Assembly (NCBI GenBank): GCA_900552685.1
Contig: USAJ01000005.1
Span: 17,570 to 81,569 of the forward strand
From: an uncultured Collinsella sp.
Lineage (GTDB): Bacteria > Actinomycetota > Coriobacteriia > Coriobacteriales > Coriobacteriaceae
Direction: 5' to 3'
Length of the DNA stretch: 64,000 bases
The position numbers were made by a program, and so were the translations under genes. The notes beneath the pieces were generated by a model. It made no database searches. It was not told the origin of the DNA and saw only the letters and a program-made list of their open reading frames with translations. Below, in pieces: positions 32,730 to 40,678 of this stretch. Every line of letters starts with the position of its first letter. Positions within the stretch are counted from its first letter, which is position 1.

Positions 32730-32758
32730 TTGCAATCGACGGGGCGGTTTCGCATAAT
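32730..32758 (+). promoter_or_regulatory. Promoter upstream of the 32895 gene
   Basis: TTGCAA (32730-32735), exactly 17-bp spacer, CATAAT (32753-32758). It drives the 32895/VanZ pair. The rest of the 310-bp gap between rho and this gene shows only the rho terminator. Confidence 0.65.
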
Positions 32759-32894
32759 AGCTTTTAAGCTTCGCGACGGAAAACGCAGATGAAACGAACC
32801 ATATACCGTTGCTTTGGGGCATAGCCCCGCTTCATCTTCTCTCGCGCAGCCAACTGAATGATGCGATTTGGGTGCTGGAAGATGGGGAGAGCTC

Positions 32895-34295
32895 ATGGCT
32901 TCTTCTGATGCAACACAACGAGCAGTCCTTGCCGGACTTTCGTGCGGGATCGGCCTTGCCGCTCCCGTGGTTATGTATGCCGCGACGCTGCCGTTTTCGT
33001 CTGTGAACGAGACGGTCGTGGCGGGTGCGGTTCCCTTCGCCGTGGGCGCGGTGGCGGGCGTGGGTATCTATGCCGCCTCGCTGGGTATCTCCGAGTATCG
33101 TGCGCAGCGTGAAGAGCGTCTGTTCCAGCCCGATGCCATGGGCGGTGCCGCCAATCTCAATCAGCATCAAAGCGAGTTCAAGACCGCCTCGATTCCAGCT
33201 CAGCAGCAGGATGCGACTCCTTACGCTGCGGCTTCTGCTTCTCAGGCTCAGGCGGAGCAGTCTACCTCGGCATTCCTTTCCGGCCTGACCGGTGCGTTCC
33301 AGCGCCGTCATGCCGATGATGGTGTCCCTACCATCGCTCGAGCCGCAGATGCTATGGACGAGGACGAGGCTTGGTCCATGATCGACAGTATGCTCGACGA
33401 CGATTCGCCGGTGAGCTGCGACCCTGCACACTCGCGCGACGTCTATCAAGTCGCCATCGACGAGCTCACCAACGGCGGGCAGACCGGCTCCTTCAATCGC
33501 GACGACATCGCCGCCGCGGCACGCGCCGTGTCGGGCTCCCAGGCCGCCCCTGCGGGCAGCACGGCGGCTTTCGTGGCACTCGTTGCCAACGCGGCAGCCA
33601 ATAACGCGTACAACGCTACCTCGGGCGACGCGAATGCTTCTGCCGACAATTCGTACGTTGATGAAGCCATGACCGCTGACGAGGAGGCCGTTGCTGCCCG
33701 CCGTGCCGCCGAAAGCTCTTTGTGGGGCGCTCCTGCCCAGCAGCAGGCGGCTGAGGCTGCGCCGTACAATGCAAACCTCGCCAGCATGCCTATCATCTCC
33801 GGTGCCGCGGACATCGATCTCGATGACCTCGATGAGCCTGCAGCCATCACCGCATCGATTGATGCCCAAGATCGCATCAACACCGGCGACCTTCCAGATG
33901 CCTCGCTCGAGGTTGATGTCCCCATGGCCGATTACTCGGGCCACGAGGACATGTGGGCCGCCGCCACCGCGATCCTGGATGAGATTGACGAGCCTGCTCC
34001 TGTTACGGCCCCCGCTCCCGTCGCTGCCCCTCAGCCTGCTGCCCCCGCCTATGTCGGCCGTCACAGTGCTGTGTTCCCCGAGGATACTGCCCGTATCTCG
34101 CGCGAGAGCATCGAGCGAGCCGAGGCTATTGCCGCCGGCATTATGGAAAATCGTCGTCACGAGCGCGTCAATCAGATCCTCGAGGAAGAGATCGAGCGCC
34201 TGCAGTCCTCTACCGCCAAGCGTACGGGCCGTGCCTATCTGAGCGTTATCGAGGGCGGTACCGCCAGCTTTGCGCCGCTCCGCGCGGAGGCATAA
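32895..34295 (+). CDS. Hypothetical membrane-anchored, Ala/Asp-rich protein
   Basis: 466-aa protein I do not recognise. Two hydrophobic segments lie at the N terminus (about residues 10-30, GLSCGIGLAAPVVMYAATL, and 40-62, AGAVPFAVGAVAGVGIYAASL). Then comes a long, probably disordered, acidic and Ala/Gln/Ser-rich cytoplasmic part, a Pro/Ala linker (PAPVTAPAPVAAPQPAAP near 375), and a C-terminal helical region near 400-450 (REHERVNQILEEEIERLQ-like coiled coil). GGGGAGAG precedes ATG 32895. The VanZ gene follows by 7 bp, so they form an operon. Confidence 0.7.
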   Translation: MASSDATQRAVLAGLSCGIGLAAPVVMYAATLPFSSVNETVVAGAVPFAVGAVAGVGIYAASLGISEYRAQREERLFQPDAMGGAANLNQHQSEFKTASIPAQQQDATPYAAASASQAQAEQSTSAFLSGLTGAFQRRHADDGVPTIARAADAMDEDEAWSMIDSMLDDDSPVSCDPAHSRDVYQVAIDELTNGGQTGSFNRDDIAAAARAVSGSQAAPAGSTAAFVALVANAAANNAYNATSGDANASADNSYVDEAMTADEEAVAARRAAESSLWGAPAQQQAAEAAPYNANLASMPIISGAADIDLDDLDEPAAITASIDAQDRINTGDLPDASLEVDVPMADYSGHEDMWAAATAILDEIDEPAPVTAPAPVAAPQPAAPAYVGRHSAVFPEDTARISRESIERAEAIAAGIMENRRHERVNQILEEEIERLQSSTAKRTGRAYLSVIEGGTASFAPLRAEA

Positions 34296-34302
34296 CTTCT
34301 GC

Positions 34303-34728
34303 ATGGTTAAGATCAATCGAAAATGGGCGGTCGTGACCTGCCTGATGGCGCTCTTGATCTGGGGCAATTCGCTGGTTCCCGGCTCGGGGTCGGGCTCGCT
34401 GAGCCTAACGGTCATGGAAGCTATCCGCGGTTTCCTGCACGGCGTGGGACTTCCATATGAATGGGTGACCAACTTTGTTGTTCGCAAGTGCGCGCATTTT
34501 ACCGAGTATATGGTGCTCGGCATCCTGGCAACGCACGCCTTTGATTTTGAGAGCCGGCGCACCTTTGACGTGCTGCTGCCCACGGCGGTGTTCCTGCTGC
34601 TGATTCCTTCGATCGACGAGACGATTCAGCTCTTTGTGCCGGGACGCGCTGGAATGATCACCGATGTGATGATCGACTGCTGTGGAGCGGCAACGGGCGT
34701 TGTGCTCCGATACTCTTACGGTCGCTGA
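34303..34728 (+). CDS. VanZ-family membrane protein
   Basis: 141-aa protein with four hydrophobic segments and the VanZ family pattern: RKCAHFTEYMVLGIL near residue 62 (conserved Lys/His/Phe and Glu), then the SIDETIQLFVPGRAGMITDVMIDCCGAATG stretch near 105-133 with the conserved DExxQ and D-x-x-x-D residues. VanZ itself gives low-level teicoplanin resistance; most relatives are of unknown function. ATG 34303 is used because GGAGG lies 12 bases before it and the hydrophobic N terminus begins there. Confidence 0.85.
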   Translation: MVKINRKWAVVTCLMALLIWGNSLVPGSGSGSLSLTVMEAIRGFLHGVGLPYEWVTNFVVRKCAHFTEYMVLGILATHAFDFESRRTFDVLLPTAVFLLLIPSIDETIQLFVPGRAGMITDVMIDCCGAATGVVLRYSYGR

Positions 34729-34737
34729 TGTGCGCCA

Positions 34738-34786
34738 AAAAGGCCGCCTAGGACGTATTGTTTGGTCCTAGGCGGCCTTTTTTATT
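34738..34786. terminator. Bidirectional terminator between VanZ and ROK genes
   Basis: AAGGCCGCCTAGGAC and GTCCTAGGCGGCCTT pair perfectly around TATTGTTTG; TTTTTTAT follows on the plus strand and TTTTTGGC on the minus strand, so it can serve both convergent genes. Confidence 0.85.
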
Positions 34787-34865
34787 TGAGGGCTTATATG
34801 AGGCGTGGTGGCGTCGTTTCGTAGGTCGGATTTGCCGGGCGTGCCACGCCCCGTGGGTGCGTCTG

Positions 34866-35756
34866 CTACTGAAGCGCCTGTGCGCCCAGGGCCAGGCAGC
34901 CCATGATGCCCTGCTTGCCCTCGAGGCTGTTGTTGACGATGTAGTTATCGATGTCGTTGACCTCGGGCGTGACGATATAGCCGTTGAGCATCTCGGCGCA
35001 CTTCTTGCGCGCGAGCGGCACGATGGGGGTGTGGTCGGCCACGCCGCCGCCGATGATGATCTTTTGCGGCGCGTAGCACAGCGTGTAGGTCATGAGCGCC
35101 TGTGCCAGATAGCCGGCGAGCAGGTCCATGGCCTCCGGGTCATCGGCCATGTCTCCGGCGCTCTTGCCATCCCAGCGCTTTTTAACGCCGGGGCCGGCGA
35201 TGAGGCCCTCGAGGCAGTTGTCGTGGAAGGGGCAGGCGCTATGCTCGCCGATGGTGTCGCGCGGGTCGCGCGTGACCAGGATGTGGCCGGCCTCGGGATG
35301 CATCATGCCGTGCACGAGCTTACCGCCCGAGAGCACGCCGGCGCCCACGCCGGTGCCGATGGTCAGGTAGACCACATCGGTAAGGCCCTTGGCGCAACCA
35401 AACGTGACCTCGCCTAGGCAGGCGACGTTGACGTCGGTATCGTAGCCGCAGGTGATATTGAGCTCGTTTTGGATAGTGCCCAGCAGGTCAAAGTAGCGCC
35501 ATGCCGTTTTGGGCGTCTCCAGGATCTTGCCGTATTGGGGCGAGGCGGGGTTGACTGCGGTAGGGCCAAAGGCGCCAATGCCCAGCGCGGCGATGCCCTT
35601 GTCGGCAAACCACGCGTTGACGGCCTCGACGGTCTCCTGCGGGGTCGTGGTCGCGATCTGCTCACGCTCCAGGACCGTGCCGTCTGCATAGCCCGTGGCG
35701 CAGACCATCTTGGTGCCGCCGGCCTCGAGCGCTCCGATAAGCTGCTGCTCTGCCAT
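34866..35756 (-). CDS. ROK-family fructokinase
   Basis: 296-aa sugar kinase of the ROK family. GALEAGGTKMVCA (residues 8-20) is the first phosphate-binding loop, TIGTGVGAGVLSGGKLVHG (near 130) the second, and the zinc-binding HILVTRDP...CPFHDNCLEGLIAGP (about 160-195) is the ROK Cys/His signature in the form found in Bacillus-type fructokinases. IIIGGGVA lies near 240. It phosphorylates fructose or a related hexose with ATP. Single gene, Shine-Dalgarno GAGAGGAA upstream of ATG 35756. Confidence 0.88.
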   Translation of the reverse strand: MAEQQLIGALEAGGTKMVCATGYADGTVLEREQIATTTPQETVEAVNAWFADKGIAALGIGAFGPTAVNPASPQYGKILETPKTAWRYFDLLGTIQNELNITCGYDTDVNVACLGEVTFGCAKGLTDVVYLTIGTGVGAGVLSGGKLVHGMMHPEAGHILVTRDPRDTIGEHSACPFHDNCLEGLIAGPGVKKRWDGKSAGDMADDPEAMDLLAGYLAQALMTYTLCYAPQKIIIGGGVADHTPIVPLARKKCAEMLNGYIVTPEVNDIDNYIVNNSLEGKQGIMGCLALGAQALQ

Positions 35757-35827
35757 AATATTCCTCTCTCTGGGACGAGTTGCTCCGTGACTAAAGTATA
35801 GAGCTCAAACCATTTAAGAAAGCGCTA

Positions 35828-35875
35828 TAGAAAGAAGCCTCGCAACGCGGCGGGCGGTGCGAGGCTTCTTTGGTT
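35828..35875 (-). terminator. Terminator of the aminotransferase gene
   Basis: AGAAGCCTCGC and GCGAGGCTTCT form an 11-bp stem; TTTCTAT follows on the minus strand and TTTGG on the plus strand. Confidence 0.75.
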
Positions 35876-35896
35876 GCTTTAGTTGCCGGGCCGTCC

Positions 35897-37078
35897 TTAC
35901 CCGCGCGGCTTGATTTTATCGCGTAGCGACTTGAGGTTCTCCAGTGCCGCGTTAAGCGTCTCGTCTCGCTTGGCAAAGTGGAAACGAATCAGATGGTTGA
36001 CGGGCTCGCGGAAGAAGCTCGAGCCGGGCACTGCGCCCACGCCCACTTTAGACGCGAGGTCCTCACAGAATTCGAGGTCGCTGTCATAGCCAAACTCTGA
36101 GATGTCCATCATGACGTAGTAGGCGCCCTGCGGCACGTTATGCTCAAGACCGATACTGTCGAGTCCCTGGCAGAACAGGTCGCGTTTGGCGGTATAGAGG
36201 TCAAGGACCTCATCGTAATAGCTGTCGTCGAAGTTGAGGGCGGTGACGACAGCTTCCTGCAGGGGAGCGGCGGCACCCACGGTGAGGAAGTCGTGGACCT
36301 TCTTGATGCGCTCGGTGATCTGGGCCGGGGCAATGGTGTAGCCCAGGCGCCAGCCGGTGATGGAGTACGTCTTGGACAGCGAACTGCAGCTGATGGTGCG
36401 CTCGAACATGCCGGGCAGCGTGGCCATATAGACGTGCTCGCGGGGCGCGTAGACGATGTGCTCGTATACCTCGTCGGTAATGCAGTAGGTGTCGTACTTT
36501 TTGCAGAGGTCGGCGATAAAGGTGAGCTCCTCGCGCGTAAAGACCTTTCCGCAGGGGTTGGAAGGGTTGCACAGGACGATTGCCTTGGGGTCGTTGTCGC
36601 GGAAGGCCGCCTCGAGTGTCTCGCGGTCAAAGTCGAATGTGGGCGGGTTGAGCGGCACGTAGATGGGCTCGGCACCCGAAAGGATCGTGTCGGCGCCGTA
36701 GTTCTCGTAGAACGGCGAGAAGATGACGACCTTATCGCCGGGGTTCGTGACCGTCATCATGGCGGCCATCATGGCCTCGGTGGAGCCGCAGGTGACTACG
36801 ATATTCTCGTTGGGGTTCACCGGCATGCCCATAAAGTGCTCCTGTTTGGCGGCGAGCGCCTCGCGCATGGCCTGGGAGCCCCAGGTGATGGAGTACTGGT
36901 GATAGAGCGGCTTGGGGTCGCTGGCTATGGTGCTGAGGCTATCGAGCAGCTGCGCTGGGGGATCGAAGTCAGGGAAGCCCTGCGAGAGATTGACAGCGCC
37001 GTACTTATTGGAGATGCGTGTCATGCGGCGGATGACCGAATCGGTAAACGTTGCCGTGCGGTTGGAGAGTTCTTTCAT
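35897..37078 (-). CDS. Class I/II pyridoxal-phosphate aminotransferase
   Basis: 393-aa fold-type I PLP enzyme of the aspartate-aminotransferase superfamily. NLSQGFPDFDPP near residue 30, GSTEAMMAAM near 97, NPSNPCGKVFTREEL near 165 (substrate carboxylate loop), DEVYEHIVY near 198 (PLP-ring contacts), the Schiff-base Lys in SCSSLSKTYSITGWRLGY near 230, and the C-terminal RFHFAK Arg that binds the alpha-carboxylate. The QGFPDFDPP beginning resembles methionine / kynurenine-type (KAT/YbdL) aminotransferases. Start 37078 has AAAGGACC upstream; an ATG further out is less supported. Confidence 0.88.
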   Translation of the reverse strand: MKELSNRTATFTDSVIRRMTRISNKYGAVNLSQGFPDFDPPAQLLDSLSTIASDPKPLYHQYSITWGSQAMREALAAKQEHFMGMPVNPNENIVVTCGSTEAMMAAMMTVTNPGDKVVIFSPFYENYGADTILSGAEPIYVPLNPPTFDFDRETLEAAFRDNDPKAIVLCNPSNPCGKVFTREELTFIADLCKKYDTYCITDEVYEHIVYAPREHVYMATLPGMFERTISCSSLSKTYSITGWRLGYTIAPAQITERIKKVHDFLTVGAAAPLQEAVVTALNFDDSYYDEVLDLYTAKRDLFCQGLDSIGLEHNVPQGAYYVMMDISEFGYDSDLEFCEDLASKVGVGAVPGSSFFREPVNHLIRFHFAKRDETLNAALENLKSLRDKIKPRG

Positions 37079-37188
37079 GACGGTCCTTTCGAGCATTTGC
37101 AGTGGGGCAAGTTTACTCCTATGAAACCGGTGGGATTTGCTCGAAATGGTCTCGAAAGACTCTTTTCAAAATTCTTGAAAATTGGGGC

Positions 37189-37217
37189 TTGCATCACGTG
37201 GCGTTCCTTGCAATAAT
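37189..37217 (+). promoter_or_regulatory. Promoter of the tRNA-His/Lys/Lys cluster
   Basis: TTGCAT (37189-37194), 17-bp spacer, AATAAT (37212-37217), 26 bp before the first tRNA. Confidence 0.6.
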
Positions 37218-37243
37218 AGTCGAGCGCGAAGCGCACAGGACAC

Positions 37244-37318
37244 GGTGGGTGTAGCTCAGTTGGCTAGAGCGACGGGTTGTGGTCCCGTAGGTCGAGGGTT
37301 CGAGTCCCTTTACCCACC
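37244..37318 (+). tRNA. tRNA-His (anticodon GTG)
   Basis: Acceptor GTGGGTG/TACCCAC with the extra G at 37244 opposite C73, as required for histidine identity; D arm GCTCAGTTGGCTAGAGC; anticodon stem ACGGG/CCCGT with loop TTGTGGT giving GTG; T arm with GGGTTCGAGTCCC. CCA not encoded. Confidence 0.95.
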
Positions 37319-37343
37319 CCAGTTCTTGCTTCGTGTTGATATC

Positions 37344-37419
37344 GGGTCGTTAGCTCAGTTGGTAGAGCAGGGGACTCTTAATCCCAAGGTCCAGGGTTCG
37401 AACCCCTGACGGCCCACCA
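37344..37419 (+). tRNA. tRNA-Lys (anticodon CTT), copy 1
   Basis: Acceptor GGGTCGT/ACGGCCC, D arm AGCTCAGTTGGTAGAGC, anticodon loop CTCTTAA giving CTT, T arm with GGGTTCGAACCCC, encoded CCA. Identical to copy 2. Confidence 0.95.
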
Positions 37420-37432
37420 CACGATATCTCCT

Positions 37433-37457
37433 CTAAAGTCCGCCATAACGGACTTTA
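37433..37457 (+). repeat. Hairpin between the two tRNA-Lys genes
   Basis: TAAAGTCCG and CGGACTTTA around CCATAA. It lacks a T-run, so it is more likely a processing or spacer structure of the tRNA precursor than a terminator. Confidence 0.5.
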
Positions 37458-37462
37458 GCTTT

Positions 37463-37538
37463 GGGTCGTTAGCTCAGTTGGTAGAGCAGGGGACTCTTAA
37501 TCCCAAGGTCCAGGGTTCGAACCCCTGACGGCCCACCA
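37463..37538 (+). tRNA. tRNA-Lys (anticodon CTT), copy 2
   Basis: Same 76-nt sequence as copy 1, 43 bp downstream, with encoded CCA. A tandem duplication. Confidence 0.95.
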
Positions 37539-37548
37539 AAGCATGTTA

Positions 37549-37577
37549 AAGCGACTGGCTTCGGCTGGTCGCTTTTT
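37549..37577 (+). terminator. Terminator of the tRNA cluster
   Basis: AGCGACTGGC-TTCG-GCTGGTCGCT followed by TTTTT. Confidence 0.85.
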
Positions 37578-37636
37578 TCGTTGACCTCACATGGGGTCGA
37601 ACCCGAAAGGGCGCGGAGCTGAGCTGTCTGCACCGT

Positions 37637-37709
37637 GATTCCCTTAGGGAAAACACGGCTCAAGCCCCGTAAGCGTGTTCTCCTTGGGGGAATCATACTT
37701 ACGGGGCTC
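37637..37709. repeat. Two interleaved inverted repeats downstream of the tRNAs
   Basis: GATTCCC...AACACG (37637-37657) is the inverse of CGTGTT...GGGAATC (37674-37694). The loop between them, AAGCCCCGTAAG (37662-37673), is the inverse (11 of 12) of CTTACGGGGCTC (37698-37709). As RNA this is the layout of an H-type pseudoknot. No gene overlaps; the flavoprotein stop is 45 bp further on. Confidence 0.6.
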
Positions 37710-37754
37710 GATGCATGTTGAGAAATTGTGATCAAACTCAAAGTGTGAATCGAT

Positions 37755-39281
37755 TCAGTCTGCTCGATAGTGCGAACCGAGGCTTTCAGTCCGTTTGCGC
37801 ATGGCTTTGACCATCTCCGCAGCCAGCTGAATCTGCGACTTTAGGCGGGCGAGGGCAGCGATTTCGCTGTCATTGGCGTGCGGCTTATGCAGCGACGTCG
37901 CCTCGTCTTGTAGGCTTTCAAGCTCTTGAAGCGCCTCGGATAGGCCTGGTTCGGTCCTGTTGATCATGCAGTAGGTGCTCATTGTGTGTTTGAGGCAGCG
38001 GGTTAGGCGCTCGGCGACTGCTGTAGCGATGCCATGCTCGGGGAGGGCGACATCCACCGGTGCGTCAGCCTCGGGAGCGTCCAGTGCTGCTCGAGCCGCC
38101 GATGCGCCCGCGATACGCCCGAATACGATGCCATTGGCGCTCGACAGCCCTCCGATGCGGTCGGCGCCGTGCATGCCGCCTGTTGCCTCGCCACAGGCGT
38201 AGAGGCCCTCAACGCCCGTGTACGTGGTCTTGTCGATCTTGATACCGCCGTTAGCGGCGTGGGCATACATCGCCACACGTATCTCGTCGCTCGGAGCGAT
38301 ACCATGCTCGTCTTGTAGCCAAGTGGCAAATGTCTGCACGAACTCGGGGACATTCTCTCGCGGGAAGTCGTAGTGGAGCGCCAGGCCTTCGGCACCCGCT
38401 TGATCGATGGCAAGATCGATGGCGCGGGAAGCCAGGCGTGAAGTGAAGGGACCATATCCGGAGCGCTGTTCAAGCAAATCGTCCAGCTTGACGTCGGCGA
38501 TATCGACCGGCTGGTCGAACTTGACGTAGCGCCAGGTCTTCTCGTTAAAGACAAGGTTGCGCTTAGGCTCAATGAAGCCGGGCATCATCTGCATGAACTC
38601 TATATTAGTAAGGGACGCACCGTGCGACCGCGCGATGGCTTGTGATGAGCTGAGCACGTCGGCGGAAGTGAGGCTGCGCTCGAATAGACCGCCGGTACCG
38701 CCGGCGGCGATGATAGTGGCCTTGGCTGTAAAGGTCACAATGCGCTCGTCCGTTTGGTTGAAGAGCACGGCGCCGACAATTTTTCCGTTCGTATCCTCAA
38801 CAAGATCGATAAGCTCGTGGCGGGGGAGCAGGCGTATGCCGAGCGAGTCGATCTGGGCCGTACACGCGTCTTCGAGGGGTTTGCGGGTGAGGCCGCGCCA
38901 CATTCTCGTCTTGTGGTCGAAGCAGGGGATAAATTGCTTTTGCTGGGCGCTTTCGGCGCTTTGCGGACGCTGGAGTTCTACGCCCAGATCCTGTTCGAGC
39001 CAGTCAATCGCTTGGGGAATGCCGTGGACGAACGTCTGGACGAGTTCGCGGTCGGCAACGCCGCCACCGACGGTTTGGATGGTGTCGATAAGGTCTTGTT
39101 CGTCGTCTTTGTCGACGGGACCAATAAGCCCGAGGCCCCAGGTGCCCGGGAAGAAGCTCGATCCGCTCATGGTCTTGCCAGCGCATGCGATGGCAACGGT
39201 CGCGCCCGCGCGTGCTGCTTCTATGGCGGCGCAAAGGCCCGCGATGCCCGATCCGATTACCAGTACATCAGTTGATTCCAT
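37755..39281 (-). CDS. FAD-dependent oxidoreductase (fumarate reductase / L-aspartate oxidase-like flavoprotein)
   Basis: 508-aa flavoprotein. DVLVIGSGIAGLCAAIEAARAG (residues 5-26) is the Rossmann FAD loop, TIIAAGGTGGLF (near 195) the second FAD contact, and GLYACGEATGGMHGADRIGGLSSANGIVFGRIAG (near 365-400) the family C-terminal FAD motif shared by fumarate reductase and L-aspartate oxidase. The C-terminal helical tail (about 420-508) resembles that of SdhA/NadB proteins. No heme-binding CxxCH motif and no signal peptide are present, so it is cytoplasmic. Substrate not determinable; no nadA/nadC neighbours are seen. ATG 39281 has AAAGGAATCC upstream. Confidence 0.8.
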   Translation of the reverse strand: MESTDVLVIGSGIAGLCAAIEAARAGATVAIACAGKTMSGSSFFPGTWGLGLIGPVDKDDEQDLIDTIQTVGGGVADRELVQTFVHGIPQAIDWLEQDLGVELQRPQSAESAQQKQFIPCFDHKTRMWRGLTRKPLEDACTAQIDSLGIRLLPRHELIDLVEDTNGKIVGAVLFNQTDERIVTFTAKATIIAAGGTGGLFERSLTSADVLSSSQAIARSHGASLTNIEFMQMMPGFIEPKRNLVFNEKTWRYVKFDQPVDIADVKLDDLLEQRSGYGPFTSRLASRAIDLAIDQAGAEGLALHYDFPRENVPEFVQTFATWLQDEHGIAPSDEIRVAMYAHAANGGIKIDKTTYTGVEGLYACGEATGGMHGADRIGGLSSANGIVFGRIAGASAARAALDAPEADAPVDVALPEHGIATAVAERLTRCLKHTMSTYCMINRTEPGLSEALQELESLQDEATSLHKPHANDSEIAALARLKSQIQLAAEMVKAMRKRTESLGSHYRAD

Positions 39282-39417
39282 AGGATTCCTTTCTCGTTCG
39301 CGCATTGTCGCACGGGTGATCGGCAAAGGTATCGTGAAGACATAGGTATTCGGTAAAGGGCCAAAATGGAAGGTGGGCGTTACCGATGCTTTATCGCCCA
39401 ACATAGTCTTCTCAATA

Positions 39418-39485
39418 AGTTGCGGTGAAATTGGGACTCACAAGGCTTCTGGAGCAGTCAGATGGCCTGTATTTACTCGCAACTG
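39418..39485. repeat. TTGCGGTGAAAT-family palindrome, copy 2 (decayed right arm)
   Basis: AGTTGCGGTGAAATTGGGAC at the left; the right arm ATTTACTCGCAACT retains only part of the inverse. Loop GGCTTCTGGAGCAGTCAGATGGCC in two parts resembles copy 1. Confidence 0.65.
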
Positions 39486-39508
39486 GTATACCGGGAGGAC
39501 CGCTAAGA

Positions 39509-39576
39509 AGTTGCGGTGGAATAGTTCCTGTTTGGAAGGATGGGGCGGCTGTTTAGGAACTATTTCACCGCAACTG
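39509..39576. repeat. TTGCGGTGAAAT-family palindrome, copy 3
   Basis: AGTTGCGGTGGAATAGTTCCTG pattern (split: AGTTGCGGTGGAAT, AGTTCCTG) and its inverse GGAACTATTTCACCGCAACT. The GGGAC of the other copies is changed to GTTCC on the left with a compensating GGAAC on the right, so pairing is kept. Confidence 0.75.
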
Positions 39577-39587
39577 AGGGAGGGACA

Positions 39588-39620
39588 AAAAAGAGCCGCT
39601 ACCCGGGTGGGTAGCGGCTC
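39588..39620 (-). terminator. Terminator of the GGGtGRT / NifU-like operon
   Basis: On the minus strand AGAGCCGCTACCC and GGGTAGCGGCTCT are followed by TTTTTTGTCC. Confidence 0.85.
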
Positions 39621-39655
39621 TAAAGCTCAACTATATGAGCATCGCGCGGGCGCGA

Positions 39656-40660
39656 TTAGGCCTTGAGGGCCTCCTCGACGGCGACAGCGCAGGCGACGGT
39701 AGCACCGACCATGGGGTTGTTGCCCATGCCGATGAGACCCATCATGTCGACGTGCGCGGGCACGGAGGAAGAACCGGCGAACTGGGCGTCGGAGTGCATA
39801 CGGCCCATGGTGTCGGTCATGCCGTAAGAGGCAGGGCCGGCGCCCATGTTGTCCGGGTGCAGGGTACGGCCAGTGCCGCCACCAGAAGCGACGGAGAAGT
39901 ACTTCTTGCCAGCCTCGAGGCGCTCCTTCTTGTAGGTGCCAGCGACGGGGTGCTGGAAGCGCGTGGGGTTGGTGGAGTTACCGGTGATCGAGATGTCGAC
40001 GTTCTCGTGCCACATGATGGCAACGCCCTCGCGGACGTCGTCGGCGCCGTAGCAGTTGACGGCGGCGCGGGGACCATCGGAGTAGGGGATGGTCTCGACG
40101 ACCTTGAGCTCGCCCGTGAAGTAGTCGAACTGGGTCTTCACGTAGGTGAAGCCGTTGATGCGGGCGATAATCTGAGCGGCGTCCTTGCCCAGACCGTTGA
40201 GGATAACGCGCAGCGGCTTCTTACGAGCCTTGTTGGCGTTCAGAGCCAGGCCGATAGCGCCCTCGGCGGCAGCGAAGGACTCATGGCCAGCCAGGAAGGC
40301 GAAGCACTCGGTGTCGTCGGAGAGCAGCATGGCGCCCAGGTTACCGTGGCCCAGACCGACCTTGCGGTCCTCGGCGACGGAGCCGGGAACGGTGAAAGCC
40401 TGGATGCCCTCGCCGATGATGGCGGCAGCCTCAGAAGCAGTCTTGGCGCCACGCTTGACAGCGAGAGCGCAGCCGAGGGTGTAGGCCCACTCGGCGTTCT
40501 GGAAGGCGATGGACTGGGTGTTGTTGACGATCTCACGCGGGTTGAAGCCCTTGTCGGTGCAGATCTGCAGAGCTTCCTCGAGGGAGGCGATGCCGTTGTC
40601 GGCGAGGCACTTGTTGATCTTGTCAGCGCGGCGCTCGTAACCTTCGAACGTAACAGTCAT
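39656..40660 (-). CDS. GGGtGRT protein
   Basis: 334-aa cytoplasmic protein of the family named after its conserved motif, seen here as SGGGTGRTLHPD near residue 258. Other glycine-rich segments (GLGHGNLGAMLLSDDTECFAFLAGHESFAAAEGAIG, about 105-140) and the VNCYGADDVREGVAIMWHENVDISITGNSTNPTRFQHPVAGTYK block (about 195-240) are also family-typical. No cofactor motif I can assign. Its biochemical role is not established as far as I know; in anaerobes it is found next to a NifU-like gene, as here (18 bp between the two genes), so they should act together. Confidence 0.85.
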   Translation of the reverse strand: MTVTFEGYERRADKINKCLADNGIASLEEALQICTDKGFNPREIVNNTQSIAFQNAEWAYTLGCALAVKRGAKTASEAAAIIGEGIQAFTVPGSVAEDRKVGLGHGNLGAMLLSDDTECFAFLAGHESFAAAEGAIGLALNANKARKKPLRVILNGLGKDAAQIIARINGFTYVKTQFDYFTGELKVVETIPYSDGPRAAVNCYGADDVREGVAIMWHENVDISITGNSTNPTRFQHPVAGTYKKERLEAGKKYFSVASGGGTGRTLHPDNMGAGPASYGMTDTMGRMHSDAQFAGSSSVPAHVDMMGLIGMGNNPMVGATVACAVAVEEALKA

Positions 40661-40678
40661 AGTTATTTCCCTCCCTTT

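Larger units (their letters stand above)
39282..39655. other. 374-bp intergenic region with two palindromes and a terminator
   Basis: Holds the upstream region of the flavoprotein, the two TTGCGGTGAAAT-family palindromes (39418-39485, 39509-39576) and the terminator of the GGGtGRT operon (39588-39620). Confidence 0.6.

Noticed and set aside
32832..34583. Minus-strand open frame of 583 codons opposite the unknown membrane protein
   Set aside because: The plus-strand gene has promoter, ribosome site, membrane segments and VanZ neighbour; the minus frame is Arg/Gly-rich and has no ribosome site.
37539..37754. Prophage or integrative element attached at the tRNA-Lys 3' end
   Set aside because: No integrase gene and no direct repeat of the tRNA 3' end within the window; the two tRNA copies are a plain tandem duplication.
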